In this document: positions 18,241 through 26,847 of the stretch, in pieces | Position numbering within the stretch: position 1 is the first letter of the stretch | Layout of the letters: every line of letters starts with the position of its first letter | Source of the DNA: Chitinophagales bacterium | Lineage (GTDB): Bacteria; Bacteroidota; Bacteroidia; Chitinophagales; Chitinophagaceae | DNA length: 64,000 nucleotides | Reading direction: 5' to 3' | NCBI GenBank assembly: GCA_013298665.1 | Contig: JAAFIK010000001.1 | Coordinates: 181,122-245,121, forward strand | Translations under genes and position numbers: made by a program | Notes under the pieces: model-generated | The model's database searches: none | What the model saw: only the letters and a program-made list of their open reading frames with translations | Told to the model about the DNA's origin: nothing

Positions 18241-19641
18241 TTAAGCCGTTAATGCCAGCAAGGCTGCTTTCACTTCTGCAAAAGGAAATGAAGCCACTAT
18301 CTTTTCCATTTGTGCGCGGATGGCCGCATTGCAGAGGTTGCCGATACTGCCCTCATGGGTATGCTGCAGGGTGGTGGAATACTGGTAATGTCCCTGCTCA
18401 ATATCAGCACCTACTTTCCGGTAAGCGTCACGAAAGGATAGTCCTTCCAGCACCAGTTTGTTTACGGCTTCCACACTGAATACATATTTGTACTGCTCTT
18501 CTTCAAGAATATTGCTTCTGACCTGTATATCAGCCAGCATGAGCCGCATCATTTCCATACAGCGCCGCAGGTCGTTAATCGCGGGGAACAGGTTTTCCTT
18601 GAGCAACTGAAGATCGCGGTGATAACCCGAGGGCAGGTTGGTGGTCATGAGCATGATTTCGTTGGGCAGTGCCTTGATGCGGTTACAATATGCCCTGACG
18701 AGTTCAAATACATCTGGGTTTTTTTTATGGGGCATGATGCTGCTGCCTGTCGTCAGTTCATCGGGGAAACGGATAAAGGCAAAGTTTTGGTTCATGTACA
18801 GGCAGGCATCCATACTCATTCTTGCCAGGGTGTCGGCAATATTTGCCATAGCCATTGCTGTTACCCGTTCTGTTTTACCACGGCTCATTTGTGCATTTAC
18901 CACGTTGTAATGCAGGTATTCAAACCCGAGCAACCGGGTGGTGAGTGAGCGGTCTATGGGGAAAGATGCACCGTAACCGGCCGCTGATCCCAGTGGATTT
19001 TTATTGATGAGGTCATAGGTGGCTTTGAGTATTACCATATCGTCGGCTAAACTTTCTGCATATGCGCCAAACCATAGCCCAAAGGAAGACGGCATGGCCA
19101 GTTGCAGGTGGGTATAACCAGGGAGGAGGTCATTGCGGTGTGTTTCGCTTTTTTCCTGCAGGAGGGTAAATAGGGAAAGAACTTCCTGTACAAGCAGTTC
19201 CATTTCTTCCCGCAAAAAAAGTTTGAGGTCAACCAGCACCTGGTCATTACGGCTGCGGGCAGCGTGTATCTTTTTCCCCGTATCCCCGAGTCTTTCGGTA
19301 AGCAGGAACTCTATATACGAGTGTACGTCTTCTGCTGAATCCGGAATATCGAATTGTCCGGCCTCAATCTCTGCGAAAATTGTTTTTAAAGCATTTGTAA
19401 GCTGCCCCGTTTCTTCCGTATTCAACAACCCTACTGTACCGAGCATGTGTACATGTGCCAGTGAGCCTCTTACGTCGTGTGCGGCCAGTAACCTGTCAAA
19501 TTCACGATCGCGGCCAGTTGTAAATTCTGTTACTGCTGCAGCGGAAGGGGTATTTTTTTGCCATAGTGCAGTAATTGCTTTGTGACCGTCGCCTGCGGGA
19601 TTGTTTCCTGTTTGCATTGCCATTGTTTTATGAAGTTGCAT
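18241..19641 (-). CDS. argH: Argininosuccinate lyase (last gene of the arg operon)
   Basis: ArgH splits argininosuccinate into arginine and fumarate. The 466-residue protein carries the fumarase/aspartase signature 'GSSIMPHKKNPDVFE' and family blocks 'DVHSYIEFLLTERLGD', 'KIHAARSRNDQVLVDLKLFLRE' and 'GYTHLQLAMPSSFG'. Its ATG overlaps the argE' stop by one base (TAATG), so translation is likely coupled. The first 25 residues are more variable than the family, leaving an internal start possible. It ends the eight-gene operon. Confidence 0.96.
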   Translation of the reverse strand: MQLHKTMAMQTGNNPAGDGHKAITALWQKNTPSAAAVTEFTTGRDREFDRLLAAHDVRGSLAHVHMLGTVGLLNTEETGQLTNALKTIFAEIEAGQFDIPDSAEDVHSYIEFLLTERLGDTGKKIHAARSRNDQVLVDLKLFLREEMELLVQEVLSLFTLLQEKSETHRNDLLPGYTHLQLAMPSSFGLWFGAYAESLADDMVILKATYDLINKNPLGSAAGYGASFPIDRSLTTRLLGFEYLHYNVVNAQMSRGKTERVTAMAMANIADTLARMSMDACLYMNQNFAFIRFPDELTTGSSIMPHKKNPDVFELVRAYCNRIKALPNEIMLMTTNLPSGYHRDLQLLKENLFPAINDLRRCMEMMRLMLADIQVRSNILEEEQYKYVFSVEAVNKLVLEGLSFRDAYRKVGADIEQGHYQYSTTLQHTHEGSIGNLCNAAIRAQMEKIVASFPFAEVKAALLALTA

Positions 19642-20756
19642 TACATGATGCGTTCAACCAGATCAATATACCATTTTACGCCTGCATCAATTTCGTGCAG
19701 GAAAATAAATTCATCAGCCGTATGACTGCGTGCACTATCACCCGGGCCGCACTTTAAGGCGGGGAAGGGTATCAATGCCTTATCAGAACTTGTTGGGGAT
19801 CCATACATCACAGCCCCGGCTTGTAATCCCGATTGTACCAGCGGATGTGCCGGGTCAATAGCGGTTGCCCGTATCCGCGTACTCCTGGGTACAACTTCTC
19901 CATGTATTGATTTCCGTATCACACCCAGTACTTCCTCGTGTGTATAAGCATCGGTTAACCGGATGTCAACCACATAGCGACATTCTGCGGGGACAATATT
20001 ATGTGCAGTGTTTGGTGTATCTACTGCAGTGACGCTCATTTTTACGGCTCCAAGTGTGGGTGATAGTTTTGGGAAACGCCAGGTGCGGAACCATTGAATG
20101 TCTTCCATTGCCTTATACAAGGCACTCTCCCCTTCTTCCCGCGCGGCATGACCGGCCACACCAGTAGTGGTTCCATCAATTACCAGTAAACCTTTTTCTG
20201 CAACTGCGAGGTTGAGCAGGGTTGGCTCACCCACAATAGCACCTGTGCCCGGGTGCAGGTGCCCCGGTTGAAAGGCGCCATGTGTGGCTGCTGTAAATGT
20301 TTCATCCTGCAGCAGCGCTTCAATACCGTTATGTCCTGAAATTTCCTCTTCTGCCGTGGCTGCGAGTACAATATTACAGGCGCCTGCGGGTCGGTGATAA
20401 AAGTAGACAAAAGTCATAATCAGGCTTACCAGGCAACCACCAGCATCATTGCTGCCGAGACCAAACAGTTTTCCACCGCTGATGAGGGGTGTAAAGGGAT
20501 CAATGGTACAGGCTGTGTTGGGCCGTACAGTATCATGGTGTGAGTTGAGTAACAGGCTGGGTTTGCGGGGGTCGAAATTTTTGCCCACTGCCCATATATT
20601 ATTTTGCTGCCGTTGTGCGGGTACCTGTGCCTGCTGCATGAAGGCGGTAATGGCAGCTGCTGTACCTGCTTCTTCTTTACTGAATGAGGGAATGGCGATC
20701 AGTTGCGCCAGTAACGTGCGCGCCTGTTGCTGTAATATGGAAAGATCAGTTGTCAT
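19641..20756 (-). CDS. argE': M20 metallo-deacylase, N-acyl-citrulline/ornithine type
   Basis: A 371-residue M20 peptidase-family protein with dinuclear metal-site motifs 'LLLNSHHDTVRP' and 'GLGSNDAGGCLVSL', the catalytic Glu pair in 'AATAEEEISGHNG', and a dimerisation domain between about 170 and 280. In this operon, which uses a carbamoyltransferase acting on N-acylated ornithine, the expected substrate is N-acetyl- or N-succinyl-citrulline, giving citrulline for ArgG. The gene overlaps argB by 11 bases and argH by one. Acyl preference is inferred from context, not seen. Confidence 0.9.
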   Translation of the reverse strand: MTTDLSILQQQARTLLAQLIAIPSFSKEEAGTAAAITAFMQQAQVPAQRQQNNIWAVGKNFDPRKPSLLLNSHHDTVRPNTACTIDPFTPLISGGKLFGLGSNDAGGCLVSLIMTFVYFYHRPAGACNIVLAATAEEEISGHNGIEALLQDETFTAATHGAFQPGHLHPGTGAIVGEPTLLNLAVAEKGLLVIDGTTTGVAGHAAREEGESALYKAMEDIQWFRTWRFPKLSPTLGAVKMSVTAVDTPNTAHNIVPAECRYVVDIRLTDAYTHEEVLGVIRKSIHGEVVPRSTRIRATAIDPAHPLVQSGLQAGAVMYGSPTSSDKALIPFPALKCGPGDSARSHTADEFIFLHEIDAGVKWYIDLVERIM

Positions 20757-21534
20757 GCGTGATGTGTGTACCGGTTTGTCCGTTGAGTAATGCGGTCAGT
20801 TGCTCGGCCGGTCCGATAATGATTTTGTGTACACCGAGGCGAAGTGCCGCAAATGCATTATCCAGTTTAGGGAGCATGCCGGCAAATATTTTTTCTTCCT
20901 GTTTAAGTTGTGCAAATACTTCAGGGGTTAACCGGCGGATAAGTGTATTCTCGTCGCTGATGTTTTCCAGTACCCCTTGTTTCTCAAAAGCATAAACAAG
21001 GGTAGTACTGTAGTACATACTCATGGCCTGAGCTATCTCCTGTGCGATAGTATCAGCATTTGTATTGAGGAGTTGTCCATGGCCATCGTGGGTAATCGGG
21101 GCAATGACGGGTGTAATGTCTTTCCGGAGCAGGTGGCACAACCATTCACTGTTGATGCTATCCACATCACCCGCAAAACCGTAATCAACCGCTGCTGCTT
21201 CGCGTTTGTGGGCCCGTATTAAATCTGCATCTACCCCTGAGCAACCCAGGGCATGGCATTTCATGGCCTGTAGTAATGCGGTGATTTTTTTGTTGAGATA
21301 GCCGGCATATACCATGGTGACTACTTTCAGGCTTTCTGCATCAGTAATGCGGCGGCCATCAACCATTTTTTGTGGCAGGTTCATTTGTGCAGCCAGTTGT
21401 GTGGCCATCTTTCCTCCGCCATGAATCAATATTTTTTCACCATTGGTTGCTGCAAAGGCCTGCAGGAAATTCAGCAGGCTGCTTTCGTTGTCTATAATGT
21501 TGCCACCAATTTTTACAATGAGCAGGTTGTCCAT
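20746..21534 (-). CDS. argB: N-acylglutamate kinase
   Basis: A 262-residue amino acid kinase that phosphorylates N-acetyl- or N-succinylglutamate. Recognisable parts are the N-terminal 'IVKIGGNIID' and 'ILIHGGGKMATQLAAQM', the middle 'LGCSGVDADLIRAHKR' and the C-terminal 'KIFAGMLPKLDNAFAALRLGVHKIIIG'. The 'KIGGN' and 'GCSGVDA' variants differ from enteric ArgB and fit the Bacteroidota subgroup. No N-terminal arginine-sensing helix is visible, so feedback inhibition of the sort found in long ArgB proteins is less likely. It starts one base after argF' ends. Confidence 0.94.
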   Translation of the reverse strand: MDNLLIVKIGGNIIDNESSLLNFLQAFAATNGEKILIHGGGKMATQLAAQMNLPQKMVDGRRITDAESLKVVTMVYAGYLNKKITALLQAMKCHALGCSGVDADLIRAHKREAAAVDYGFAGDVDSINSEWLCHLLRKDITPVIAPITHDGHGQLLNTNADTIAQEIAQAMSMYYSTTLVYAFEKQGVLENISDENTLIRRLTPEVFAQLKQEEKIFAGMLPKLDNAFAALRLGVHKIIIGPAEQLTALLNGQTGTHITHDN

Positions 21535-21535
21535 A

Positions 21536-22501
21536 TCATGCTGTATTGGAGGTTTCTAAAATTGAAGCAATGACAGCCTGTGCTGCCCATACACGATTTG
21601 CAGCCTGCAAGGTAACTATGCTGGCGCTGCTGTCTAATATTTCATCCGGAAGTTCTACATTGCGCCGTACCGGGAGGCAGTGCATGACTTTGGCCTGGTG
21701 CGTAAACTGAAGTTTGTCGGGTGTAAGCATCCAGCCAGGATCGTTGTTGTATATTTTGCCATAATCAGTGTAGGTGCTCCAGTTTTTTACATATACAAAA
21801 TCAGCGTCAGCAAGGGCCTCCTGCTGGTTAGTGGTAATGTAAGCCCCTGTTGTATAACGGGTATCCAGCTCGTAATGATCGGGATGAGTAATGACGAAGT
21901 CTGCACCCCCCCAGGTGTTCATCCATTGGGCGAAACTATTGGCTACGCATTGCGGCAGGGCTTTTACATGCGGAGCCCAGGTGAGTACCACTTTGGGTTT
22001 GCGGGTGTTGCTGGCAAACTGTTCCTTAATCGTGATGATGTCTGTCAGGCTTTGCAGGGGGTGCAAAGTGGCGCTTTCCAAGCTGATGATGGGTACGCCT
22101 GCATATTGCACAAAAGATTGTATAACGAGTTCTGCATAATCGTCCTTCCGGTTTTTGAGGGAAGGGAAAGTCCGGATGCAGAGCATATCGAAATAGCTAC
22201 CCATTACGGGGGCTGCATCTTTAACGTGCTCAACCGTATTGCCGCTCATGATGGCACCATCTTCAAATTCGAGTGCCCAGCCTTCTTTGTCCACATTGAA
22301 TACAATGGCATCCATACCCAATTGTTGTGCAGCTACCTGTGTGCTGAGGCGGGTGCGCAGACTGGGGTTCAAAAAAAGCAATCCGATTCTTTTGCCCCGG
22401 CCAAGTTGTTGTGCCATCAGCGGATTGGTTTTAAATGCCAGTGCTTTGGCTGCAAGTATGTCTATATTGCCGGCATCTGCAGCGGTGATGAAATGTTTCA
22501 A
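21536..22501 (-). CDS. argF': N-acetyl/N-succinyl-ornithine carbamoyltransferase
   Basis: A 321-residue transcarbamoylase of the acyl-ornithine branch, not classical OTCase. The carbamoyl phosphate loop reads FLNPSLRTRLSTQ (44-56) and the ornithine-side loop is HCLPVRRN. The block 'IMSGNTVEH' (84-92) aligns with the loop whose Glu92 selects acetyl-ornithine in Xanthomonas AOTCase; here the position is Val90. From memory, substituting that Glu by Pro, Ser, Ala or Val switches the Xanthomonas enzyme to succinyl-ornithine. I therefore favour succinyl-ornithine as substrate. Four-base overlap with argD. Confidence 0.93.
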   Translation of the reverse strand: MKHFITAADAGNIDILAAKALAFKTNPLMAQQLGRGKRIGLLFLNPSLRTRLSTQVAAQQLGMDAIVFNVDKEGWALEFEDGAIMSGNTVEHVKDAAPVMGSYFDMLCIRTFPSLKNRKDDYAELVIQSFVQYAGVPIISLESATLHPLQSLTDIITIKEQFASNTRKPKVVLTWAPHVKALPQCVANSFAQWMNTWGGADFVITHPDHYELDTRYTTGAYITTNQQEALADADFVYVKNWSTYTDYGKIYNNDPGWMLTPDKLQFTHQAKVMHCLPVRRNVELPDEILDSSASIVTLQAANRVWAAQAVIASILETSNTA

Positions 22502-23631
22502 TGCAGTTCCTGTTTTAACGCGTGAAGAAAATGATCTGCTGCTTCTGTGGTCAGGTTGAGTGCGGGCAGCAGCCGGATGACATTTGGTTTGGCCTCGCCC
22601 GTAAAAATATGATGCCTGAAGAGCAGGTTTTTTTTGACTTCTGTGCGGTTGGGAGGAAGTTCAATGCCAATCATCAGGCCACGGCCACGAACGGCTGCAA
22701 TGCCCTCCATTTGGCGCAATGCCTGCAAGAGATAGTTGCCTGTTGCTGCTGCGTTCTGAAGCAGGTTTTCTGCTGCCATCACTTCCAGCACAGCGAGGGC
22801 TGCTGCACAGGCTAAATGGTTGCCGCCAAAAGTGCTGCCCAGCATAAAATGCTTTGCCTGCAGGTGCGGTGCAATGCTGATGCCCGCAACGGGGAAGCCA
22901 TTGCCCATCCCTTTGGCCATCGTATAAATATCGGCATTTACCCCACTGTAATCATGTGCATAAAAAAGCCCTGTCCGGCCATACCCGCATTGCACACTAT
23001 CGGCAATAAATACACTATTGTATCTGTTGCAGCAATGACGGATGGTTTGTAAGAATGATATGGTGGCTTCGTGTATGCCACCCACACCCTGTATGCCTTC
23101 AGTGATGACTGCCGCTATCAGATCGCCCTGCTCTGCAAAGCAGGTATTTAACGCTTCCGGATCATTGAAAGGAAGGAAGATGATATTGTCCGTCTGGTTG
23201 ACAGGAGCAATGATTGCCGGGTTGTCGGTGGCGGCTACCGCAAGTGATGTGCGTCCGTGAAAAGCTTTGGTAAAGGCAATTATTTTTTTGCGCCCGGTAG
23301 CGAAAGAAGCCAGTTTCATTGCGTTTTCATTGGCTTCAGCACCCGAATTGCACAGGAAAAGCTGGTAGTCCTCCTTGCCCGAGAGGTGGCCAAGTTTTTC
23401 GGCAAGTGCAACCTGTTGCGGAATTTTAACAGAGTTGGAATAGAACCCCACTTTAGCAAGCTGCTCAGTAATCCTGGTTATATAATGTTTATGGCCATGG
23501 CCAATCGAAATTACTGCGTGACCACCATAGAGATCGAGGTACCGGGTGCCTTTATCGTCATATACATAGCTGCCTTCAGCTTTTTCTATCGTAATGTCGT
23601 TGAGCGGATAAACGTCAAATAATTGCATCAT
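22498..23631 (-). CDS. argD: N-acyl-ornithine aminotransferase
   Basis: A 377-residue class III PLP aminotransferase. It has the N-terminal 'DDKGTRYLDLYGGHAVISIGH', 'FLCNSGAEANENAMKLA', 'KAFHGRTSLAVAAT', 'IADSVQCGYGRTG' and the PLP lysine in 'YTMAKGMGNGFPVAG'. It would convert N-acylglutamate semialdehyde to N-acyl-ornithine. The place between argC and argF' supports that role over general ornithine aminotransferase. It starts 9 bases after argC ends and overlaps argF' by the sequence ATGA. Confidence 0.95.
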   Translation of the reverse strand: MMQLFDVYPLNDITIEKAEGSYVYDDKGTRYLDLYGGHAVISIGHGHKHYITRITEQLAKVGFYSNSVKIPQQVALAEKLGHLSGKEDYQLFLCNSGAEANENAMKLASFATGRKKIIAFTKAFHGRTSLAVAATDNPAIIAPVNQTDNIIFLPFNDPEALNTCFAEQGDLIAAVITEGIQGVGGIHEATISFLQTIRHCCNRYNSVFIADSVQCGYGRTGLFYAHDYSGVNADIYTMAKGMGNGFPVAGISIAPHLQAKHFMLGSTFGGNHLACAAALAVLEVMAAENLLQNAAATGNYLLQALRQMEGIAAVRGRGLMIGIELPPNRTEVKKNLLFRHHIFTGEAKPNVIRLLPALNLTTEAADHFLHALKQELH

Positions 23632-23640
23632 TTTTTATCT

Positions 23641-24651
23641 TTAAAAATAACCGGCTTTCAATTGTAATCCTGTTGTTTCGGGTATCCCGAAGGCAAGGTT
23701 CATATTCTGTAGGGCCTGGCCAACTGCACCTTTGAGCAGGTTGTCGATGGCACTGTGTATGGCAAGTTGTTTTCCTTTCTTCTCCAGGTGAATGAAACAG
23801 TGGTTGGTATTTACCACCTGTTTGAGATCGATCATTACAGGGCTGATGGTGGTAAACGGATGTGTACTGTAATACTCCCGGTAGTGGTCTTCCAGTGTAT
23901 CGGCGGGCAGATCGGTTTTTACTACGCTGCTGGTATAAATGCCCCGTGCAAAATCGCCACGCCAGGGAACAAACGACAGCCATCCTTCTCCGGGTGCAGC
24001 AGGAAACGAAGGTTGCAACTGGTGCAGGGATTGGCAGATTTCGCCAAGGTGCTGGTGATCGAGCGTTTTGTAGGCCTGTATGTTGTTGGCCCGCCAACTG
24101 AAATGTGAAGTGGCTGAAAAACCCTGCCCGGCACCGGTTGATCCTGTTATGCCTGTAACATGTGTTTCGTTGAGTAGGCCTGCTGCTGCTAATGGCAGCA
24201 ACGCGAGTTGTATGGCCGTAGCAAAGCAACCGGGGTTGGCAATGCTGTCCGACAATCGTATGGCATCACGATTCAGTTCGGGGAGTCCGTAGCAAAATGT
24301 TCTGGCAGACAGGCTATTGGTGGTGTGCGGGCGGAAATCCTGCGACAGATCAATCAGCCTGGTGCCGGTGGGTATGGTATTTGCCGCAAGAAACTGCCGC
24401 GCTTCGCCATGTCCGACACAGAGGAACAAAACATCAATGTCATCCCGCAGGGTGTCGGTAAAGGTCATGTCTGTGGCTGCCAGCAGATCCCTGTGTACCT
24501 GGTGCAGGGGGAGGCCTGCATGGCTCTTGCTGTGTACAAAAACAATATTTGTCTGCGGATGGTTGAGCAGCAGACGGATCATTTCACCACCGGTATAACC
24601 GGCACCGCCTATTATACCTGCCCTTATCATATGTGATTGGGGTTGCGTCAT
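23641..24651 (-). CDS. argC: N-acyl-gamma-glutamyl-phosphate reductase
   Basis: A 336-residue NADPH-dependent reductase. The Rossmann motif is 'GIIGGAGYTGGEMIRLLLNHP' (GIIGGAGYTGGEM shown), and the catalytic cysteine lies in 'SIANPGCFATAIQLALLPL'. 'GITGSTGAGQGFSATSHFS' is the usual substrate loop. The ATG at 24651 overlaps the argG stop by four bases, favouring it over an ATG seven codons later that directly precedes the Rossmann strand. Confidence 0.96.
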   Translation of the reverse strand: MTQPQSHMIRAGIIGGAGYTGGEMIRLLLNHPQTNIVFVHSKSHAGLPLHQVHRDLLAATDMTFTDTLRDDIDVLFLCVGHGEARQFLAANTIPTGTRLIDLSQDFRPHTTNSLSARTFCYGLPELNRDAIRLSDSIANPGCFATAIQLALLPLAAAGLLNETHVTGITGSTGAGQGFSATSHFSWRANNIQAYKTLDHQHLGEICQSLHQLQPSFPAAPGEGWLSFVPWRGDFARGIYTSSVVKTDLPADTLEDHYREYYSTHPFTTISPVMIDLKQVVNTNHCFIHLEKKGKQLAIHSAIDNLLKGAVGQALQNMNLAFGIPETTGLQLKAGYF

Positions 24652-25856
24652 ACTCTTTTTTCAGCCTTAGCTTTTACGGCAGTCCATATGGATACCTGGT
24701 TGCCAAATATTTTGCTGAAACCTCTTACGTCTTCGCCACTCCAGCCCTTATTCATTTCGCCATAGCTGCCAAATGCACTGTTCATCAGGTCGTAAGGGGA
24801 TTCGATGCCAAGCACCTGAAAGCGGTATGGCAGGAGTTCTACAAATACTTTGCCGGTTACCGTCTGCTGACTATTTTCAAAAAAGGCTTCAATGTCGCGC
24901 ATCACCGGATCCATGATCTGGCCTTCGTGCAACCAGTTACCATAAAAAAGTGCCAGTTGGTCTTTCCAGTTAAGCTGCCACTTGGTGAGTACGTGTTTTT
25001 CGAGTGCATGGTGAGCCTTGATGATAACCATCGGCGCTGCTGCCTCAAAACCTACCCGGCCTTTAATGCCGATAATGGTATCGCCAACATGTACATCGCG
25101 GCCTATGCCAAATGGCGCGGCTATTGCCTGGAGCCATTGTATGGCTTCGGCAGGATGGACAAAAGACCGGTCATTGATGGTGATGAGTTCACCCTTTTCA
25201 AAATGCAGGACCACTTGTTCACTGTCGCTGCGGGTAACCGGTGTTGGCCAGGCTGATTCGGGCAGCATCCCGTGCGAAGTGAGTGTTTCCCTGCCTCCGA
25301 CAGAAGTGCCCCAGAGGCCTTTGTTGATGGAATAAGCGGCTTTGGTTGTATTCATTTCCACACCCTTGCTTTGCAGGTAAGCAATCTCGGCTTCGCGGCT
25401 CAGGCGCATATCACGAATGGGGGTGATGATTTCTGCATCAGGAATAAGCGTGTGAAAAACCATATCAAAACGAACCTGGTCATTACCCGCACCTGTACTG
25501 CCGTGTGCAACAGCATCTGCACCAACAGCAGTTACATGCGCTGCAATATGCAGAGCCTGGCTCATCCTTTCGGCACTTACACTTAACGGATAGGTATTGT
25601 TTTTGAGTACATTCCCATAGATTAAATAGCGGATGATGCGGTCGTAGTATGTGGTAACAGCATCAACAGTTTTGTGCGAGGCAACACCAAGCCGGAGTGC
25701 ATGCGCTTCAATTGCCTTGCATTCTTCTTCGCTGAAACCACCAGTATTCACGGTAACGCTGTGTACTTCATATCCTTTTTCTTCGGTGAGGTACTTCACA
25801 CAATATGTAGTATCAAGACCACCGCTAAAACCGAGCACTACTTTTTTTATGGCCAT
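24648..25856 (-). CDS. argG: Argininosuccinate synthase
   Basis: A 402-residue enzyme that joins citrulline and aspartate using ATP. The PP-loop is FSGGLDTTYCVKYL near the N-terminus; 'AHGSTGAGNDQVRFD' and 'YSINKGLWGTSVGGRE' are the substrate-binding blocks of the family. It is the first core pathway gene, 10 bases after the GNAT gene. That order (GNAT, argG, argC, argD, argF') is the arrangement I know from other Bacteroidota arginine loci. Confidence 0.96.
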   Translation of the reverse strand: MAIKKVVLGFSGGLDTTYCVKYLTEEKGYEVHSVTVNTGGFSEEECKAIEAHALRLGVASHKTVDAVTTYYDRIIRYLIYGNVLKNNTYPLSVSAERMSQALHIAAHVTAVGADAVAHGSTGAGNDQVRFDMVFHTLIPDAEIITPIRDMRLSREAEIAYLQSKGVEMNTTKAAYSINKGLWGTSVGGRETLTSHGMLPESAWPTPVTRSDSEQVVLHFEKGELITINDRSFVHPAEAIQWLQAIAAPFGIGRDVHVGDTIIGIKGRVGFEAAAPMVIIKAHHALEKHVLTKWQLNWKDQLALFYGNWLHEGQIMDPVMRDIEAFFENSQQTVTGKVFVELLPYRFQVLGIESPYDLMNSAFGSYGEMNKGWSGEDVRGFSKIFGNQVSIWTAVKAKAEKRV

Positions 25857-25866
25857 GAGTTAAGGG

Positions 25867-26571
25867 TTAAAGATTAAAAAAATGACGTAATATGTTTTTA
25901 CTGCCGCTGCCGGTTCCTGCACCTTTCTTCAAAAAGGGTTGAAGAAGCTTTGCCGCTTTCAATCTTTGCAGGCGTTCATAAAGTTTGGATTTACTTGTAA
26001 ATGCTGCAGCGGTTTCTTCAGGTTCGTAATGGTCTTTGGGATCAAAAAGCATTCCCGTGCAAAGACAGTTTTTTCTTTCCTTGCTCATGAGGATATCGTA
26101 GTTGACACAGCTTTTGCAGCCTGCCCAGAATGCTTCATCCTGGGTGAGTTCAGCGTACGTTACCGGTTCGTAGCCAAGGTCAGAGTTGATTTTCATCACT
26201 GCGAGGCCGGTGGTAAGTCCGAATATTTTTGCTTCAGGATACTTTGTCCGGGAGAGGTTAAATATTTTTTGTTTGATGGCTTTGGCCACACCGCTTTTGC
26301 GGTATTGCGGGGCAACAATCAACCCGCTGTTGGCTACATACTCCCCGTGTCCCCAGGTTTCGATATAACAGAAGCCTACCCATTCGCCAGCTGGTGTATG
26401 GGCAATAACGGCCTTGCCTTCTTCGATTTTTGAGATGAGGTATCCTGGGGTTCGTTGTGCGATTCCTGTACCCCTGGCTTTGGCAGAGGATTCCATTTCT
26501 GCTGCGATAGTGGCTGCATATATATTGTCGGAAGACAGGGCTTCCCTGATAATGAATTGTTGTGTGCTCAT
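25867..26571 (-). CDS. GNAT acyltransferase, candidate first enzyme of arginine synthesis
   Basis: A 234-residue protein with an N-terminal GNAT fold (about 6-155); the acyl-CoA loop is in 'NSGLIVAPQYRKSGVAKAIKQKIF'. The C-terminal 70 residues are basic and have a Cys cluster (CKSC, CLCTGM). No argA or argJ is present in the operon and this gene leads it, so it is the natural candidate for N-acylglutamate synthase (acetyl or succinyl). The ATG at 26571 is preferred; an upstream TTG adds an unconserved Ser-rich stretch. Function is inferred from position. Confidence 0.8.
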   Translation of the reverse strand: MSTQQFIIREALSSDNIYAATIAAEMESSAKARGTGIAQRTPGYLISKIEEGKAVIAHTPAGEWVGFCYIETWGHGEYVANSGLIVAPQYRKSGVAKAIKQKIFNLSRTKYPEAKIFGLTTGLAVMKINSDLGYEPVTYAELTQDEAFWAGCKSCVNYDILMSKERKNCLCTGMLFDPKDHYEPEETAAAFTSKSKLYERLQRLKAAKLLQPFLKKGAGTGSGSKNILRHFFNL

Positions 26572-26634
26572 GTTACAACTTGATGATGAAGACCGGATAA
26601 CCAATCCGTAAGAAATGTGATGGGATCTTTTTCA

Positions 26635-26670
26635 CTGACAGGGACCGGGGTGAACGGCTCGTCCTGTCAG
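26635..26670 (-). promoter_or_regulatory. Leader hairpin of the arginine operon
   Basis: Minus-strand arms CTGACAGG (26670-26663) and CCTGTCAG (26642-26635) are perfectly complementary, extended by an AC/GT pair across one bulged base. The stop codon of the 20-codon leader ORF (26667-26669) lies inside the 5' arm, so a ribosome on the leader would affect the hairpin. No U-run follows, so it is not a plain intrinsic terminator. A smaller hairpin CGGAT/ATCCG lies at 26594-26608. Confidence 0.6.
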
Positions 26671-26729
26671 CAACCACGTCGGGTAATATGATAAGTAGTA
26701 CCGCCACCGGCGGGAACCAGCGGGAACAT
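26667..26729 (-). CDS. Putative 20-residue arginine-operon leader peptide
   Basis: The ORF reads MFPLVPAGGGTTYHITRRGC and stops with TGA. It has two consecutive Arg codons, CGA CGT, four codons before the stop, where a stalled ribosome would sit just ahead of the hairpin arm. It lies between the predicted promoter (26780-26787) and the first operon gene (start 26571). CCGCC/GGCGG within codons 5-10 can form another small hairpin. The layout matches ribosome-mediated attenuation sensing charged tRNA-Arg. That role is inference; the ORF and the Arg pair are seen directly. Confidence 0.6.
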   Translation of the reverse strand: MFPLVPAGGGTTYHITRRGC

Positions 26730-26779
26730 GGGAGATAAAACGGTATGTACTGACTTATTCAATGGTTTAAACTGATACG

Positions 26780-26787
26780 CAAATATA
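26780..26787 (-). promoter_or_regulatory. -7 box TATATTTG of the arginine operon
   Basis: TATATTTG matches TAnnTTTG exactly. A TTTG ending at 26810 is 22 bases upstream, slightly longer than usual. Transcription would begin about 26773, placing both the leader ORF and the hairpin inside the mRNA. Confidence 0.5.
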
Positions 26788-26847
26788 TAAGCTTTCTAAA
26801 TAATCGTGCCAAAAAAAATTAATTTAGCATTTTATTAATCAGGACTC

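Noticed and set aside
21680..22525. A 281-codon open frame antisense to argF'
   Set aside because: The opposite strand encodes a complete, well-conserved carbamoyltransferase; this frame has no motif.
26593..26610. Small hairpin CGGAT/ATCCG before the GNAT gene as an intrinsic terminator
   Set aside because: Stem is only five pairs and the following bases are mixed (TCTTCATCATC), so a terminator call is not supported; kept only as a note in the leader entry.
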